This document shows, piece after piece, positions 24,698 through 33,813 of a DNA stretch of 64,000 nt. The notes under the pieces are model-generated. The model saw only the letters and a program-made list of their open reading frames with translations, was not told the origin of the DNA and did no database searches. Each line of letters starts with the position of its first letter. Position 1 is the stretch's first letter. Origin of the DNA: Undibacterium sp. CCC3.4 (lineage in GTDB: Bacteria > Pseudomonadota > Gammaproteobacteria > Burkholderiales > Burkholderiaceae_D); contig NZ_CP133779.1 in assembly GCF_034347425.1 (NCBI RefSeq), positions 1,116,001 to 1,180,000 on the forward strand, in the 5' to 3' direction. A program made the position numbers and the translations under genes.

Positions 24698-27600
24698 TTA
24701 GGCGGCGCGGGCCAATTCGCTAGTGCTCTCGCTCAAGCTTTGCTGCAAACGAATTTTTTCGCGTTGGTAGCTTTGCAGCGCTTGTTCTTTGACGTGACCA
24801 AAACCGCGCAATTGTTCCGGCAGGCTGGCCAGCGCCACAGCCTGCGCCAGATTGGCGACGCTGAGTTGCTCCAGCAAGGCCAGCAACATGGCGCGGTATT
24901 CGACGATTAAGGCGCGTTCGCTGCGGCGTTCGGCGCTATAGCCGAACGGGTCGAGGCGGGTGCCGCGCACGCTCTTGCATTTGGCCAGCAAGCTAAATGC
25001 TTGCCACACCCAGGAACCGTATTCGGCCTTGATCAGATGGCCTTGGCTGTCTTTTTTCGACCACAAGGGCGGAGCTAAATTGAATTTCAGGCTGAATTTG
25101 CCATCGAATTGCTGCGCCAATTGTTTGCTGAACTCGCCATCCGTGTACAGGCGTGCGACTTCGTACTCGTCTTTGTAGGCCATCAGCTTGAAGTAGTACT
25201 TGGCCACGGCCATGCTGAGTTTATTGCCTGCACCGAGCGCTGCTTCGGCGCTGCGCACGCGTGCTACCAGCTCGGTGTATTGCGCCGCATAGGCGGCGTT
25301 TTGATAGGCAGTCAGGTAAGCTTGGCGGTGCGCCAGCAGTTTGTCCAAGCTTTGTGGCAGTTGCAGCGAAATGGTTTGAGCTGGCACGGCGATGCCTTCG
25401 ACGCGCGCCAGATCGACGGCGGCACGCCGGCCCCACAGAAAGGCTTGTTGGTTAGCTGCGACGGCGACACCATTGAGTTCGATGGCGCGCAATAAGGCGG
25501 CGGCCGAGACCGGTAGCGCCCCCTTTTGGTAGGCAAATCCGAGCATGAACAAGTTGGTGGCGATGGCGTCGCCCATCAAGGCTGTGGCGATGCGGGTGGC
25601 GTCGATGAAGTCGACTTGGTCGCCGACTGAGTCAGCGATCAGGTGTTCGGTCGATTCCAGCGGGAATTGCCAATCGGGGTTTTTCGTGAATGCACCGGTC
25701 GGTTGTTGGTGCGTGTTGATGACGGCGCGGGTGCGGCCGGCACGCATTTTAGAAATGGCGTCGTGGGCGCCGGCGGTGAGGATATCGCAGCCGAGTACCA
25801 GATCGGCTTCGCCGGTGGCGATGCGTTGCGCGCGCAAGCGGCTGCTTTGATTGACGATGCGGATATGCGAAGTGACCGAGCCATTTTTTTGCGACATGCC
25901 GGTCATGTCTAATACCGATGCGCCCTTGCCTTCCAAATGGGCGGCCATACCGAGTAAGGCACCGACCGTGATGACGCCGGTACCACCGATGCCATTGAGT
26001 AGAATATTGTAAGAGCTGTCGCAGTTTGGCAGCAGCGGTTCGGGGAGTGGGCCGAATGCGCTGTCGGCGGCACGGCCAGTCGATGATTTGCGCAGCTTGC
26101 CGCCGGAGACGGTGACAAAGCTAGGGCAAAAACCTTTGACACAGGAGTAATCTTTATTGCAGGACGATTGGTCGATCGCGCGTTTACGCCCGAGTTCCGT
26201 TTCCAGCGGCAAAATAGCGGTGCAATTCGATTGCACGCCGCAGTCGCCACAAGCTTCGCACACAGCAGGGTTGATGAACAGGCGCTCGGCCGGGTCGGGG
26301 TATTCGCCTTTTTTGCGGCGGCGACGTTTTTCAGCCGCGCAGGTTTGATCATAGATGAGCACGCTGGTACCGGGGACGGTGCGCAGTTCGCGCTGTACCG
26401 CATCCATGTCGGTGCGGTCGTGTAAGGTGACATTACGCGGCAAGGCCGAGCGGTCGAGGTAGCGGCTCAGGTCTTCCGTAACCAAGGCGATGCGGGCGAT
26501 TCCTTCGGCCGCCATTTGTTGCGCCATCATGGCCACGCTGATGGTGCCGTCGATCGGCTGACCGCCGGTCATGGCGACGGCATCATTGTATAAAATTTTG
26601 TAGGTGATATTGACGCCGGCGGCCACGGCGGCGCGAATCGCCAGATAACCGGAATGGAAATAGGTGCCATCACCGAGATTTTGAAAGACGTGCGGCAGCG
26701 TGCTGAAGGCCGCTTGGCCTATCCACGGCGCGCCTTCACCACCCATATGGGTGGTGAGTTTATTGAATTCCGGGTAAATGGCAGTGGCCATGACGTGGCA
26801 ACCGATGCCGGCCAGGGCCAGACTGCCCTCGGGCACCTTGGTCGAGGTATTGTGCGGGCAGCCTGAGCAGTAATAGGCCGGACGCGCCGGCGTGTTGACT
26901 TGGCGGGTCAATACCGCGTCTTTGGCTTCTAAAAATGTCAGCCGCGCCTTGATCAAGTCGCTGGTATGAAAACGGGCGATGCGTGCGGCGATGACGCGGG
27001 CGATCTGCGCCACGGAAAAATCAGCCTTGGAAGTAAGCAGCCACTCTCCGCGTGGATGTACCCATTCGCCTTTTTCATCGAATTTACCGATCACGCGCGG
27101 CCGTACATCGTCGCGCCAGTTGTAGAGTTGTTCTTTGAGTTGGTATTCCACCATCTGGCGTTTTTCTTCGACCACCAGAATTTCATCAAGGCCGAGTGCG
27201 AATTCGCGCACACCGTCCGGTTCCAAGGGCCACGGCATCGCCACTTTGAACAGGCGCAGGCCAATGTCGGCGGCCAGAGCTTCATCGATGCCGAGTTCTT
27301 CCAGCGCTTCGAGCACGTCGAGATACGATTTGCCGGAGGCGACGATGCCCAGTCGCGCGTGCGGACTGTCGATGGTGACGCGGTTGAGCTGATTGGCGCG
27401 GGCATACGCGAGTGCGGCATAGATTTTGTAATCCTGCATCAGCGCTTCTTGTTTGCGCGCTTGGATACCGAGGGTGTCTTGCGACAGGCGCGCATTGAGG
27501 CCGCCTTCGGGCATGACAAAATCGTGCGGAATGTTGATCTGCAAGCGGAAGGGGTCGGCATCGACCGAAGCGGTCGATTCGACCGTGTCGGCCAAGGCTT

Positions 27601-28255
27601 TGAAACCGACCGCGCAACCGGAAAAGCGCGACATGGCCCAAGCATGCAAACCAAGGTCGAGGTATTCTTGCACATTGGCCGGGTACAGCATGGGAATCAT
27701 GCAGGCGGAAAAAATATGGTCGGATTGATGCGGCAAGGTGGAAGAATAGGCACCATGGTCATCACCGGCCACCAGCAGCACGCCACCGTGGACGGCGGTA
27801 CCGGCATGGTTCATGTGTTTGAACACGTCGGCGCTGCGATCAACGCCAGGGCCTTTGCCATACCACATGGCGAACACACCGTCGTATTTGGCCGGGCCGA
27901 TCAGATCCACCGTTTGGCTGCCCCAGACTGCGGTGGCAGCGAGGTCTTCATTCACCCCGGGAACGAAGCGCACATGGCTTTGTTCGAGTAATTGTTTGGT
28001 TTTCCACAGGGTTTCATCGAGACCACCCAAGGGTGAGCCGCGATAGCCGGAAATAAAACCAGCGGTATTGAGGCCGGCGGCTTGATCGCGCAGGCGCTGC
28101 AGCATCGGCAAACGTACCAGCGCTTGGATGCCAGAGAGGAAGATCGTGCCTGTGGTGGCGGTGTATTTGTCTTCGAGGCGCACCGGGTACAGGCTAGTGG
28201 CAGGAACGGCGGCAGACGATAGACCAGCAGACTCCGGATAGGTGTCGGATAACAT
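24698..28255 (-). CDS. fused indolepyruvate ferredoxin oxidoreductase
   Basis: About 1185 residues from ATG 28255 (GGAG eight bases upstream; the longer start at 28318 is rejected). N-terminal pyrimidine-binding part (GFISGYRGSPLGGLDETLWK, VNEDLAATAVWGSQ), a TPP-binding part (YCSGCPHNTSTKVPEGS, GIGCHVMA, MGGEGAPWIGQA, DGTYFHSGYLA), a ferredoxin-like region (CEACGDCGVQSNC, CNKDYSCVKGFCPSF), and a C-terminal gamma-type domain (GIGGTGVITVGALLGMAAHL). This oxidatively decarboxylates aryl- or branched 2-keto acids to acyl-CoA with ferredoxin. It is the single-chain form common in proteobacteria. Next to icmF it fits amino-acid-derived acyl-CoA catabolism. Confidence 0.92.
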   Translation of the reverse strand: MLSDTYPESAGLSSAAVPATSLYPVRLEDKYTATTGTIFLSGIQALVRLPMLQRLRDQAAGLNTAGFISGYRGSPLGGLDETLWKTKQLLEQSHVRFVPGVNEDLAATAVWGSQTVDLIGPAKYDGVFAMWYGKGPGVDRSADVFKHMNHAGTAVHGGVLLVAGDDHGAYSSTLPHQSDHIFSACMIPMLYPANVQEYLDLGLHAWAMSRFSGCAVGFKALADTVESTASVDADPFRLQINIPHDFVMPEGGLNARLSQDTLGIQARKQEALMQDYKIYAALAYARANQLNRVTIDSPHARLGIVASGKSYLDVLEALEELGIDEALAADIGLRLFKVAMPWPLEPDGVREFALGLDEILVVEEKRQMVEYQLKEQLYNWRDDVRPRVIGKFDEKGEWVHPRGEWLLTSKADFSVAQIARVIAARIARFHTSDLIKARLTFLEAKDAVLTRQVNTPARPAYYCSGCPHNTSTKVPEGSLALAGIGCHVMATAIYPEFNKLTTHMGGEGAPWIGQAAFSTLPHVFQNLGDGTYFHSGYLAIRAAVAAGVNITYKILYNDAVAMTGGQPIDGTISVAMMAQQMAAEGIARIALVTEDLSRYLDRSALPRNVTLHDRTDMDAVQRELRTVPGTSVLIYDQTCAAEKRRRRKKGEYPDPAERLFINPAVCEACGDCGVQSNCTAILPLETELGRKRAIDQSSCNKDYSCVKGFCPSFVTVSGGKLRKSSTGRAADSAFGPLPEPLLPNCDSSYNILLNGIGGTGVITVGALLGMAAHLEGKGASVLDMTGMSQKNGSVTSHIRIVNQSSRLRAQRIATGEADLVLGCDILTAGAHDAISKMRAGRTRAVINTHQQPTGAFTKNPDWQFPLESTEHLIADSVGDQVDFIDATRIATALMGDAIATNLFMLGFAYQKGALPVSAAALLRAIELNGVAVAANQQAFLWGRRAAVDLARVEGIAVPAQTISLQLPQSLDKLLAHRQAYLTAYQNAAYAAQYTELVARVRSAEAALGAGNKLSMAVAKYYFKLMAYKDEYEVARLYTDGEFSKQLAQQFDGKFSLKFNLAPPLWSKKDSQGHLIKAEYGSWVWQAFSLLAKCKSVRGTRLDPFGYSAERRSERALIVEYRAMLLALLEQLSVANLAQAVALASLPEQLRGFGHVKEQALQSYQREKIRLQQSLSESTSELARAA

Positions 28256-28509
28256 GAATGGCTCCAAAATTGATAATTTAGATCGCAAAGAACATCCATT
28301 GCATCCGGTAAGATGCAAATTTGCTCATAAGCTGTAGCGAGGTATCGTCTACAGTTTCTCGTTGCGTTGGCTGAGATAACAGCTATTTTATGCGAATTCG
28401 GCCGACTATTGACCGAAATCTGCTGAGGGATCAGTGTGGGGCAAAGCCGGCATCTGGCAAAATATGAAATTCACATGCTGGTATCAGAAAAAATGATACC
28501 AGCGCTGTT

Positions 28510-29979
28510 TCATGCTTTTACAGGCAGGAAAATGACGGCTTCAAAACCTCCGTCGGCCGCATTGTTCAGCCGCAGGGTACCGCCGTGGGCGTCGACGATG
28601 TCGCGCGCGATGCTCAGGCCCAAGCCGAGCCCGGTTTGGTTTTGGCTACGGCCATGCTCGAGCCGCACATATGGTTGCGCCAGACTGCTCAAGGCTTCTT
28701 CCGGTACGCCGGGGCCATGATCACGAATGTGAATTTCGACGCCGCCAGCGACGGCAAGGCAGAAAATTTCTACCCGCTCGCCGTAATGAATCGCATTGTT
28801 GAGCAAGTTGCCGATGGCGCGTTTGAGCGCTAATGGTTTGGCCGCGATACTCAAGCCTGATTCAGTAAATTCAATCGCATGGCCAGACAAACCGACCCCG
28901 CGCACCATGCGCTGAATCAGTGGATCGAGGCGGATTTCGGTCGGATTTTCGTAAATATCGCTGTCTTTGACACATTGCAGCGCGCCCTTAACCATCATGT
29001 CGAGTTCATCGAGGTCATCATGAAATTCGCTGCGCACCTCTTCATCGTCGAGTAATTCGGCACGTAATTTCAAGCGCATGATGGGGGTGCGCAGATCATG
29101 TGAGATCGAGACGAACAGGCGTTCGCGGTCGTCGATGTAGCGCGCAATCCGTTCGCGCATGGCACTGAAGGCACGCGCGGTATTGACGAATTCACGGCTG
29201 CCAGTCTCCGGCAACTGCGGTGCTGCTTCACCGTTACCGAAGGCTTCCGCCGCTTCCGACAGCGCCGCCAGCGGCCGCGTGATCCAGCGCACCACTAAGA
29301 TCGACAGCAACAGTACGGTTGCCAGCGACAGCGCTTGCAATACCACGCGGTCGCCCGACAGCGGGTCATTACTGTCGAGGAAATATGGGTTGGGCATCAG
29401 GGTAGCCAAGTACAGCCAGCGACCTGGTTCCATTTCGACTTGAATCACCAGTATCGGGGCTGGGTTGGGCTTGGTGACGAGAATATGCTGAACCCAGCGG
29501 TCTGGTACATCGCCGATGCCGGCACCGTCTTCCGATAACACCAAGTCAGTCGGCCAGGAGAAGTTGATTTGTACTTTAGCCAGGTTGGGCAAATTCTTTT
29601 TCAGCGCCAGCAAGATTTTTTGCTTCGCCATTTCGGCCAATGCTTGTTGTTCGATATCTTTGATCGCCAACGGCATACTGTTGAGATTGACATAAAAACG
29701 GGTGCCGCCCATTTCGCGGAATTGTTGAATGATGAGCGGACGGTAATTCGGCGGCGGGCTCATGAAATACCGTATCGTGCTGGCCGCACTCTGGGCCAGA
29801 TGTTGCGACGATTCGTTTACCTCGATCTGCGATTCTTTGCGCATCTGCGCGGCCCAAAAGGCATTCCCAACGAATTGCGTCAGCATCACCCCAGCCACCA
29901 TGACGATGGTCAAGCGTCCCAATAAGGACGACGGCAATAGCCGCTGCAGCCATTGCCAGCGGTTGAAGATGTCAAACAT
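28510..29979 (-). CDS. sensor histidine kinase of the sugar-uptake locus
   Basis: About 489 residues from MFDIFNRWQ; the start at 30153 lies inside the response-regulator gene and is rejected. TM1 near 22-40 (LTIVMVAGVMLTQFVGNAFW), a periplasmic domain of about 130 residues, TM2 (LSLATVLLLSILVVRWI), HAMP, the H-box SISHDLRTPIMRLKLR, N-box AIGNLLNNAIHYGE, G1 IRDHGPGVPEE and G2 GLGLGLSIARD. It overlaps the regulator by eight bases. With the upstream substrate-binding protein it probably senses sugar, like GltS in Pseudomonas; that is inference by synteny. Confidence 0.9.
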   Translation of the reverse strand: MFDIFNRWQWLQRLLPSSLLGRLTIVMVAGVMLTQFVGNAFWAAQMRKESQIEVNESSQHLAQSAASTIRYFMSPPPNYRPLIIQQFREMGGTRFYVNLNSMPLAIKDIEQQALAEMAKQKILLALKKNLPNLAKVQINFSWPTDLVLSEDGAGIGDVPDRWVQHILVTKPNPAPILVIQVEMEPGRWLYLATLMPNPYFLDSNDPLSGDRVVLQALSLATVLLLSILVVRWITRPLAALSEAAEAFGNGEAAPQLPETGSREFVNTARAFSAMRERIARYIDDRERLFVSISHDLRTPIMRLKLRAELLDDEEVRSEFHDDLDELDMMVKGALQCVKDSDIYENPTEIRLDPLIQRMVRGVGLSGHAIEFTESGLSIAAKPLALKRAIGNLLNNAIHYGERVEIFCLAVAGGVEIHIRDHGPGVPEEALSSLAQPYVRLEHGRSQNQTGLGLGLSIARDIVDAHGGTLRLNNAADGGFEAVIFLPVKA

Positions 29980-30685
29980 TCGAGACGCTGACGTCAGCCG
30001 AGAACACATAGCCAGCGCCGCGCACGGTCTTGATGATGAATGGCTGTTTGCCATCATCATTGAGGCGCAGGCGCAGGCGGCTGATTTGTACATCGAGCGA
30101 ACGATCGAGCGGGCCGGAATCGCGGCCACGGGTTTCCTCGCACAAGAGACCACGGTCGAGAATGTCGCCCGGGTGTTCGAGGAAGTATTTCAATAATTGA
30201 AAATCCAGCCCGGTGAGTGCGACGATTTCGGCCGCGGCATTGACGACGGTGCGTTCGACGGTGTCCAAGGTAAAGCCATTGAAGCGGTAAAAACGTGGCG
30301 GCGCATTGCTGTCGCTGCCCATGCGTCGATGGATCGCTTTGATACGTGCAAGCAGTTCACGCGGGCTGTAAGGCTTACCAATATAGTCATCAGCACCGAG
30401 CTCGAGTCCGACCACGCGATCGGTTTCATCGGAACTGGCGGTGAGCATGATGATGGGAATATTCGAGCGCTGCCGCACAATTTTGCACAGCGCGAAGCCA
30501 TCGGTATCGGGCAACATCACGTCGAGTATCACCATCGATAATTCATCGGTATAGCGGGCGAATTCGGCCAAGAACGATTCGCCGTTATGCGCCAGCCTGA
30601 CTTCGTATTGGTTTTTTTCCAGATAGGCTTTGAGCAGAGTTCGGGTTTTTTGATCGTCATCAACAATCAGTATTTTGCGCGTCAT
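29972..30685 (-). CDS. OmpR/PhoB-family response regulator
   Basis: 237 residues. Receiver domain with KILIVDDDQKT, the phospho-acceptor Asp in VILDVMLPDTDG, Thr in MLTASS and Lys in IGKPYSPREL. The C-terminal winged helix has LTGLDFQLLKYFLEHPGDIL, SLDVQISRLRLRL and FIIKTVRGAGYVF. Order on the minus strand is binding protein, regulator, kinase, with 38 bases before it. Probable targets are the divergent lamB promoter region with its GTAA repeats. Likely equivalent of GltR-type glucose regulators. Confidence 0.92.
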   Translation of the reverse strand: MTRKILIVDDDQKTRTLLKAYLEKNQYEVRLAHNGESFLAEFARYTDELSMVILDVMLPDTDGFALCKIVRQRSNIPIIMLTASSDETDRVVGLELGADDYIGKPYSPRELLARIKAIHRRMGSDSNAPPRFYRFNGFTLDTVERTVVNAAAEIVALTGLDFQLLKYFLEHPGDILDRGLLCEETRGRDSGPLDRSLDVQISRLRLRLNDDGKQPFIIKTVRGAGYVFSADVSVSNV

Positions 30686-30723
30686 ATTTAAATCTTCAAT
30701 TCAGGGGTGGGCACGGCCCAGTG

Positions 30724-31977
30724 TCAGCGGGTCAAGGTGCGGCTGATCGCCGCGAGGCGGCGCTGGGTTTCGCTCACCGGCTGCCGGTCATCAGAAAAAA
30801 AGCGCATGACTTCGGCGATGATGGCGTCTTTCGACAATTCATCGGTGGCCATGCGATGTGCCAAGCTTGGCACTTGCACCATATTGCCACGCGAAAAGAC
30901 CGTCCAAGAGGCCAGTGAACAACTATCGAACTTGCTGGTATCGGCCGTGCGCAGCACCGGTATGGAACCCTTGATCTGGTTGAATTCCATCTGCATCGCC
31001 GGTGACAGCGCGATTTGTGCGATTTTTTCTTGGGCGCTGCGGAAGGAATTGTCTTTGGCCAGCATGACCAAGGTGTCAATATCATACAGATGGTAGCGCG
31101 CGGTGCGCGGCACGGCAGCGCAGGAAAAGCCGACATCGGTGGCGATGCCCCAGGCGTTGAGTTCGCCCTTGGCCCAGTCACCCATGACCAGCATGCCGGC
31201 GTCGCCATCGGCCAACAGGCGCGTCATGTCGCTCCAGCTTTGTTCTTTCAAGGGCGTCGGCATCCATTGTTTGAGCCAGCGCAGGCGCAACAGGGCTTTG
31301 GCAAAGCGCAAGTCGGTGAAGGCGGCGGCGTCTTTGCGCACGAAGGCATTGCGATAAAAAGCTGCATCCGATTCCGCCAGCACCAAGGTTTCAAACAGGG
31401 TGGCAACTTGCCACGGCTCGGAACTTTGCGCCAGCGGGGTGATGCCGGCTTGCTGCAAGCGCTTGGCGACGGCTTCGAATTCATCCCAGTTGGTCGGCGC
31501 CGTGAGCTGATATTTGGCAAACAGCTTGCGATTGTAGAACAGCGTATTGATACGATGAATGCCCAGTGGAATGGCGACCGGATGGGCTTTCGGGCGGATC
31601 AAATTCCACACCGAGGGATACAGCGATTTTTCCCATTTGCCGTCTTTGGCAATGGCATCGATTTCCAGCAGCAAGCCGAGATCGGCCCATTCGGAAATGA
31701 TGACGCCATTGAGCTGGGCGAATTCCGGGGCATTGCCGGCCAACATACGACTCTTCAAGACGATGCCCGCACCGATGCCTGAACCGTTCGGTATGACCGC
31801 ATCGACCCAGATCAAATTTTCTTGTGCCAATTTACCAGCCAACAATGCTACCGCTTTGTGTTCACTGGTAGACGTCCACCAATGCAACACTTGGACAGTT
31901 TGATTTTGTGCATAGATTTGTGCATTTGCAAGCAGACACAGCAGCACGCCCAACAACGCCGTGCGATAGCACCGCAT
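30724..31977 (-). CDS. sugar-binding protein, paralogue linked to a two-component system
   Basis: About 417 residues from MRCYRTALLGVLLCLLANAQ (signal peptide); a start at 32052 would add an unlikely leader. Family 1 extracellular solute-binding fold: VQVLHWWTSTSEHKAVALLA, AQLNGVIISEWADLGLLLEI, IPLGIHRINTLFYN, MLVMGDWAKGELNAWG, FNQIKGSIPVLRTAD. It is the same length as the transporter's own binding protein at 33814-35067 and shares most motifs with it. It has no permease beside it but heads an operon with a regulator and kinase, so it may present sugar to the kinase rather than feed transport. Confidence 0.85.
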   Translation of the reverse strand: MRCYRTALLGVLLCLLANAQIYAQNQTVQVLHWWTSTSEHKAVALLAGKLAQENLIWVDAVIPNGSGIGAGIVLKSRMLAGNAPEFAQLNGVIISEWADLGLLLEIDAIAKDGKWEKSLYPSVWNLIRPKAHPVAIPLGIHRINTLFYNRKLFAKYQLTAPTNWDEFEAVAKRLQQAGITPLAQSSEPWQVATLFETLVLAESDAAFYRNAFVRKDAAAFTDLRFAKALLRLRWLKQWMPTPLKEQSWSDMTRLLADGDAGMLVMGDWAKGELNAWGIATDVGFSCAAVPRTARYHLYDIDTLVMLAKDNSFRSAQEKIAQIALSPAMQMEFNQIKGSIPVLRTADTSKFDSCSLASWTVFSRGNMVQVPSLAHRMATDELSKDAIIAEVMRFFSDDRQPVSETQRRLAAISRTLTR

Positions 31978-32471
31978 GGCAGCGCACAGTCGATCGACTG
32001 CTGTATTTGCAAATTCCGCACAGGGCAACAATATTGAAATCGCTGTTTGCACCTTGTGTATCCTTCCTTGTCTCGGCAGACACTATAGCCGAACTGACTT
32101 GCAATCGGACAGGGCAAGCGTAAGTAAGGCCATCTAATTGTAAAGAAACGTAAGTTTATATGTTTTTTTATTTCTTCAGGGCTAATCCCGTCATGTGCCG
32201 CTGTTTCTCTATGAGCGCGGGCGAGTTTGGGATGCGCAGATCGAGGTGTTTGTAAAGTAAGGTAAGCCAAGCTCTTTGCACTGAAAACTTTATCCTGATA
32301 AAAATCAACAACTTAAGCCTTACCGGCTAGTAAGAGGCGGCACAGTTGGAATCACAATCGTAGCAATGTTAGTGTGCATGGCGGTCAAACGACAAGCGAC
32401 ATGCTCACGGTGATCAACAAATAAGCACAGACTTGGTTGCGCATAGTTAAATATACAATTACGGAGACAAA
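31978..32471. promoter_or_regulatory. 494-base divergent regulatory region of the sugar-uptake locus
   Basis: Between the regulatory operon and lamB. It holds clusters of GTAA half-sites: at 32120, 32124, 32140 and 32150, and at 32252, 32257 and 32262 (GTAAAGTAAGGTAAG). Ten-base phasing between sites suits an OmpR-type regulator binding direct repeats. A ribosome site GGAG (32462-32465) precedes lamB. No small gene was seen in it. Confidence 0.4.
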
Positions 32472-33722
32472 ATGAAATACAACAAACTCAAAGCGCTGCC
32501 TTTGGCGCTCACGCTCGCCCTCTCATCCGGCATCGCGCTGGCTGATGGTGGTCACGATGAAGATGGCTTCCATGGTTATTTCCGCGATGGCGCTGGCAGC
32601 CGCAGCGGTGGTGGTTCGCAAAGTTGCTTCGGTCTCGGTGGTAACACGATGAAATACCGCCTCGGCAATGAGTGCGATGCCTACTTCGAAGGCGGTTACA
32701 CCACCACGCTGGCCAAAGCCGCTGATGGCGTGATCTTCACGGGTACGCTGTGGGCCAATGCTTACAGCCCACACTCAGATTTCGCCGATGCGCCTTTGAA
32801 AGTCGCCAAAGCCTATGTCGAAGCGAAAAATCTCGACTTCCTCGGCGGTGGCGTAGCTTGGGTCGGGAAACGTTACTACTTCCGTCCTGACATCCATATG
32901 CTGGATTTGCAGTACATCAACATGAACGGTACCGGTGCCGGTATCGATCGTTTCAAAGCTGGTGCCGGTACGCTCAGCTATGCCGTGTTTAAAGATAATG
33001 ATCTGTCGGTCATCAGTCCAACTACCGGCCTCGTTACCGGTACCACGGCAGCGCTGCGCCAAACCGTGATCTACGAAGGTTTGCCAGTCAATGAAGGCGG
33101 CAAAGTTGACGCCGCTCTGACCCTGATCAAAGGCGAAGGCGATAATTCACACAATGGTTGGCAAGCATCGATCTTCCACAAACAAGAGGTATTCGGTGGC
33201 GGCAATACCGTCGGCCTGCAATATGGCGTCGGTCCTGGCGTCGGCGGTGGCGGCGGTCGTATCGGTGTTTCCGGCAGCACATCGCTAGGCTCTGACGTAA
33301 CACGTCTGCGTTTGTTTAATGACCTGGTAGTGCAACCGACCAAACAATTCAGCGCCGAATTCGTAGCTTTGATCCAACGCGATAAATCGAATGCCGGCGG
33401 CTCGACCACTTGGACTAGCCTCGGTGTGCGTCCGGTCTATGCCTTTGCGCCACATTTCAAAATGCAAATGGAACTCGGTACTGATCGCGTCACTGGTGCC
33501 AATGGCGCAGCAGATCAACGTTTGACCAAACTCACGATCGCTCCAACCATCTCCATGGGCGAAAGTTACTGGGCACGTCCAGAGCTGCGTTTGTTCGTCA
33601 GCTACGGTAAATGGAACAATGCAGCCACTGCTGCGGTCAATGCTAATAACAACTCGGGCCCGGTGTATAACAATGGCACCAGCGGCACGTCGGCTGGCGT
33701 ACAAGTCGAAGCTTGGTGGTAA
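32472..33722 (+). CDS. lamB: LamB-type carbohydrate porin
   Basis: 416 residues, signal peptide ALPLALTLALSSGIALADGG. FHGYFRDGAGSRSGGGSQSC, FGLGG and KYRLGNECDAYFEGGY are the N-terminal signature of LamB maltoporins (HGY.RSG.G ... KYRLGNE.E.Y). The chain ends in aromatic VEAWW, as usual for outer-membrane beta-barrels. It heads the transporter operon and would let glucose or small oligosaccharides across the outer membrane. Whether maltose or glucose is preferred cannot be told, but the downstream transporter and glucokinase favour glucose. Confidence 0.88.
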   Translation: MKYNKLKALPLALTLALSSGIALADGGHDEDGFHGYFRDGAGSRSGGGSQSCFGLGGNTMKYRLGNECDAYFEGGYTTTLAKAADGVIFTGTLWANAYSPHSDFADAPLKVAKAYVEAKNLDFLGGGVAWVGKRYYFRPDIHMLDLQYINMNGTGAGIDRFKAGAGTLSYAVFKDNDLSVISPTTGLVTGTTAALRQTVIYEGLPVNEGGKVDAALTLIKGEGDNSHNGWQASIFHKQEVFGGGNTVGLQYGVGPGVGGGGGRIGVSGSTSLGSDVTRLRLFNDLVVQPTKQFSAEFVALIQRDKSNAGGSTTWTSLGVRPVYAFAPHFKMQMELGTDRVTGANGAADQRLTKLTIAPTISMGESYWARPELRLFVSYGKWNNAATAAVNANNNSGPVYNNGTSGTSAGVQVEAWW

Positions 33723-33813
33723 TCCACCCCGGCTGGCCGCGCGGACTGCGATAGTCTGCGCGGGTACTTGAGCGTCACCACAACCCTATATCAAGTTTCA
33801 CTGGAGAACCAAC

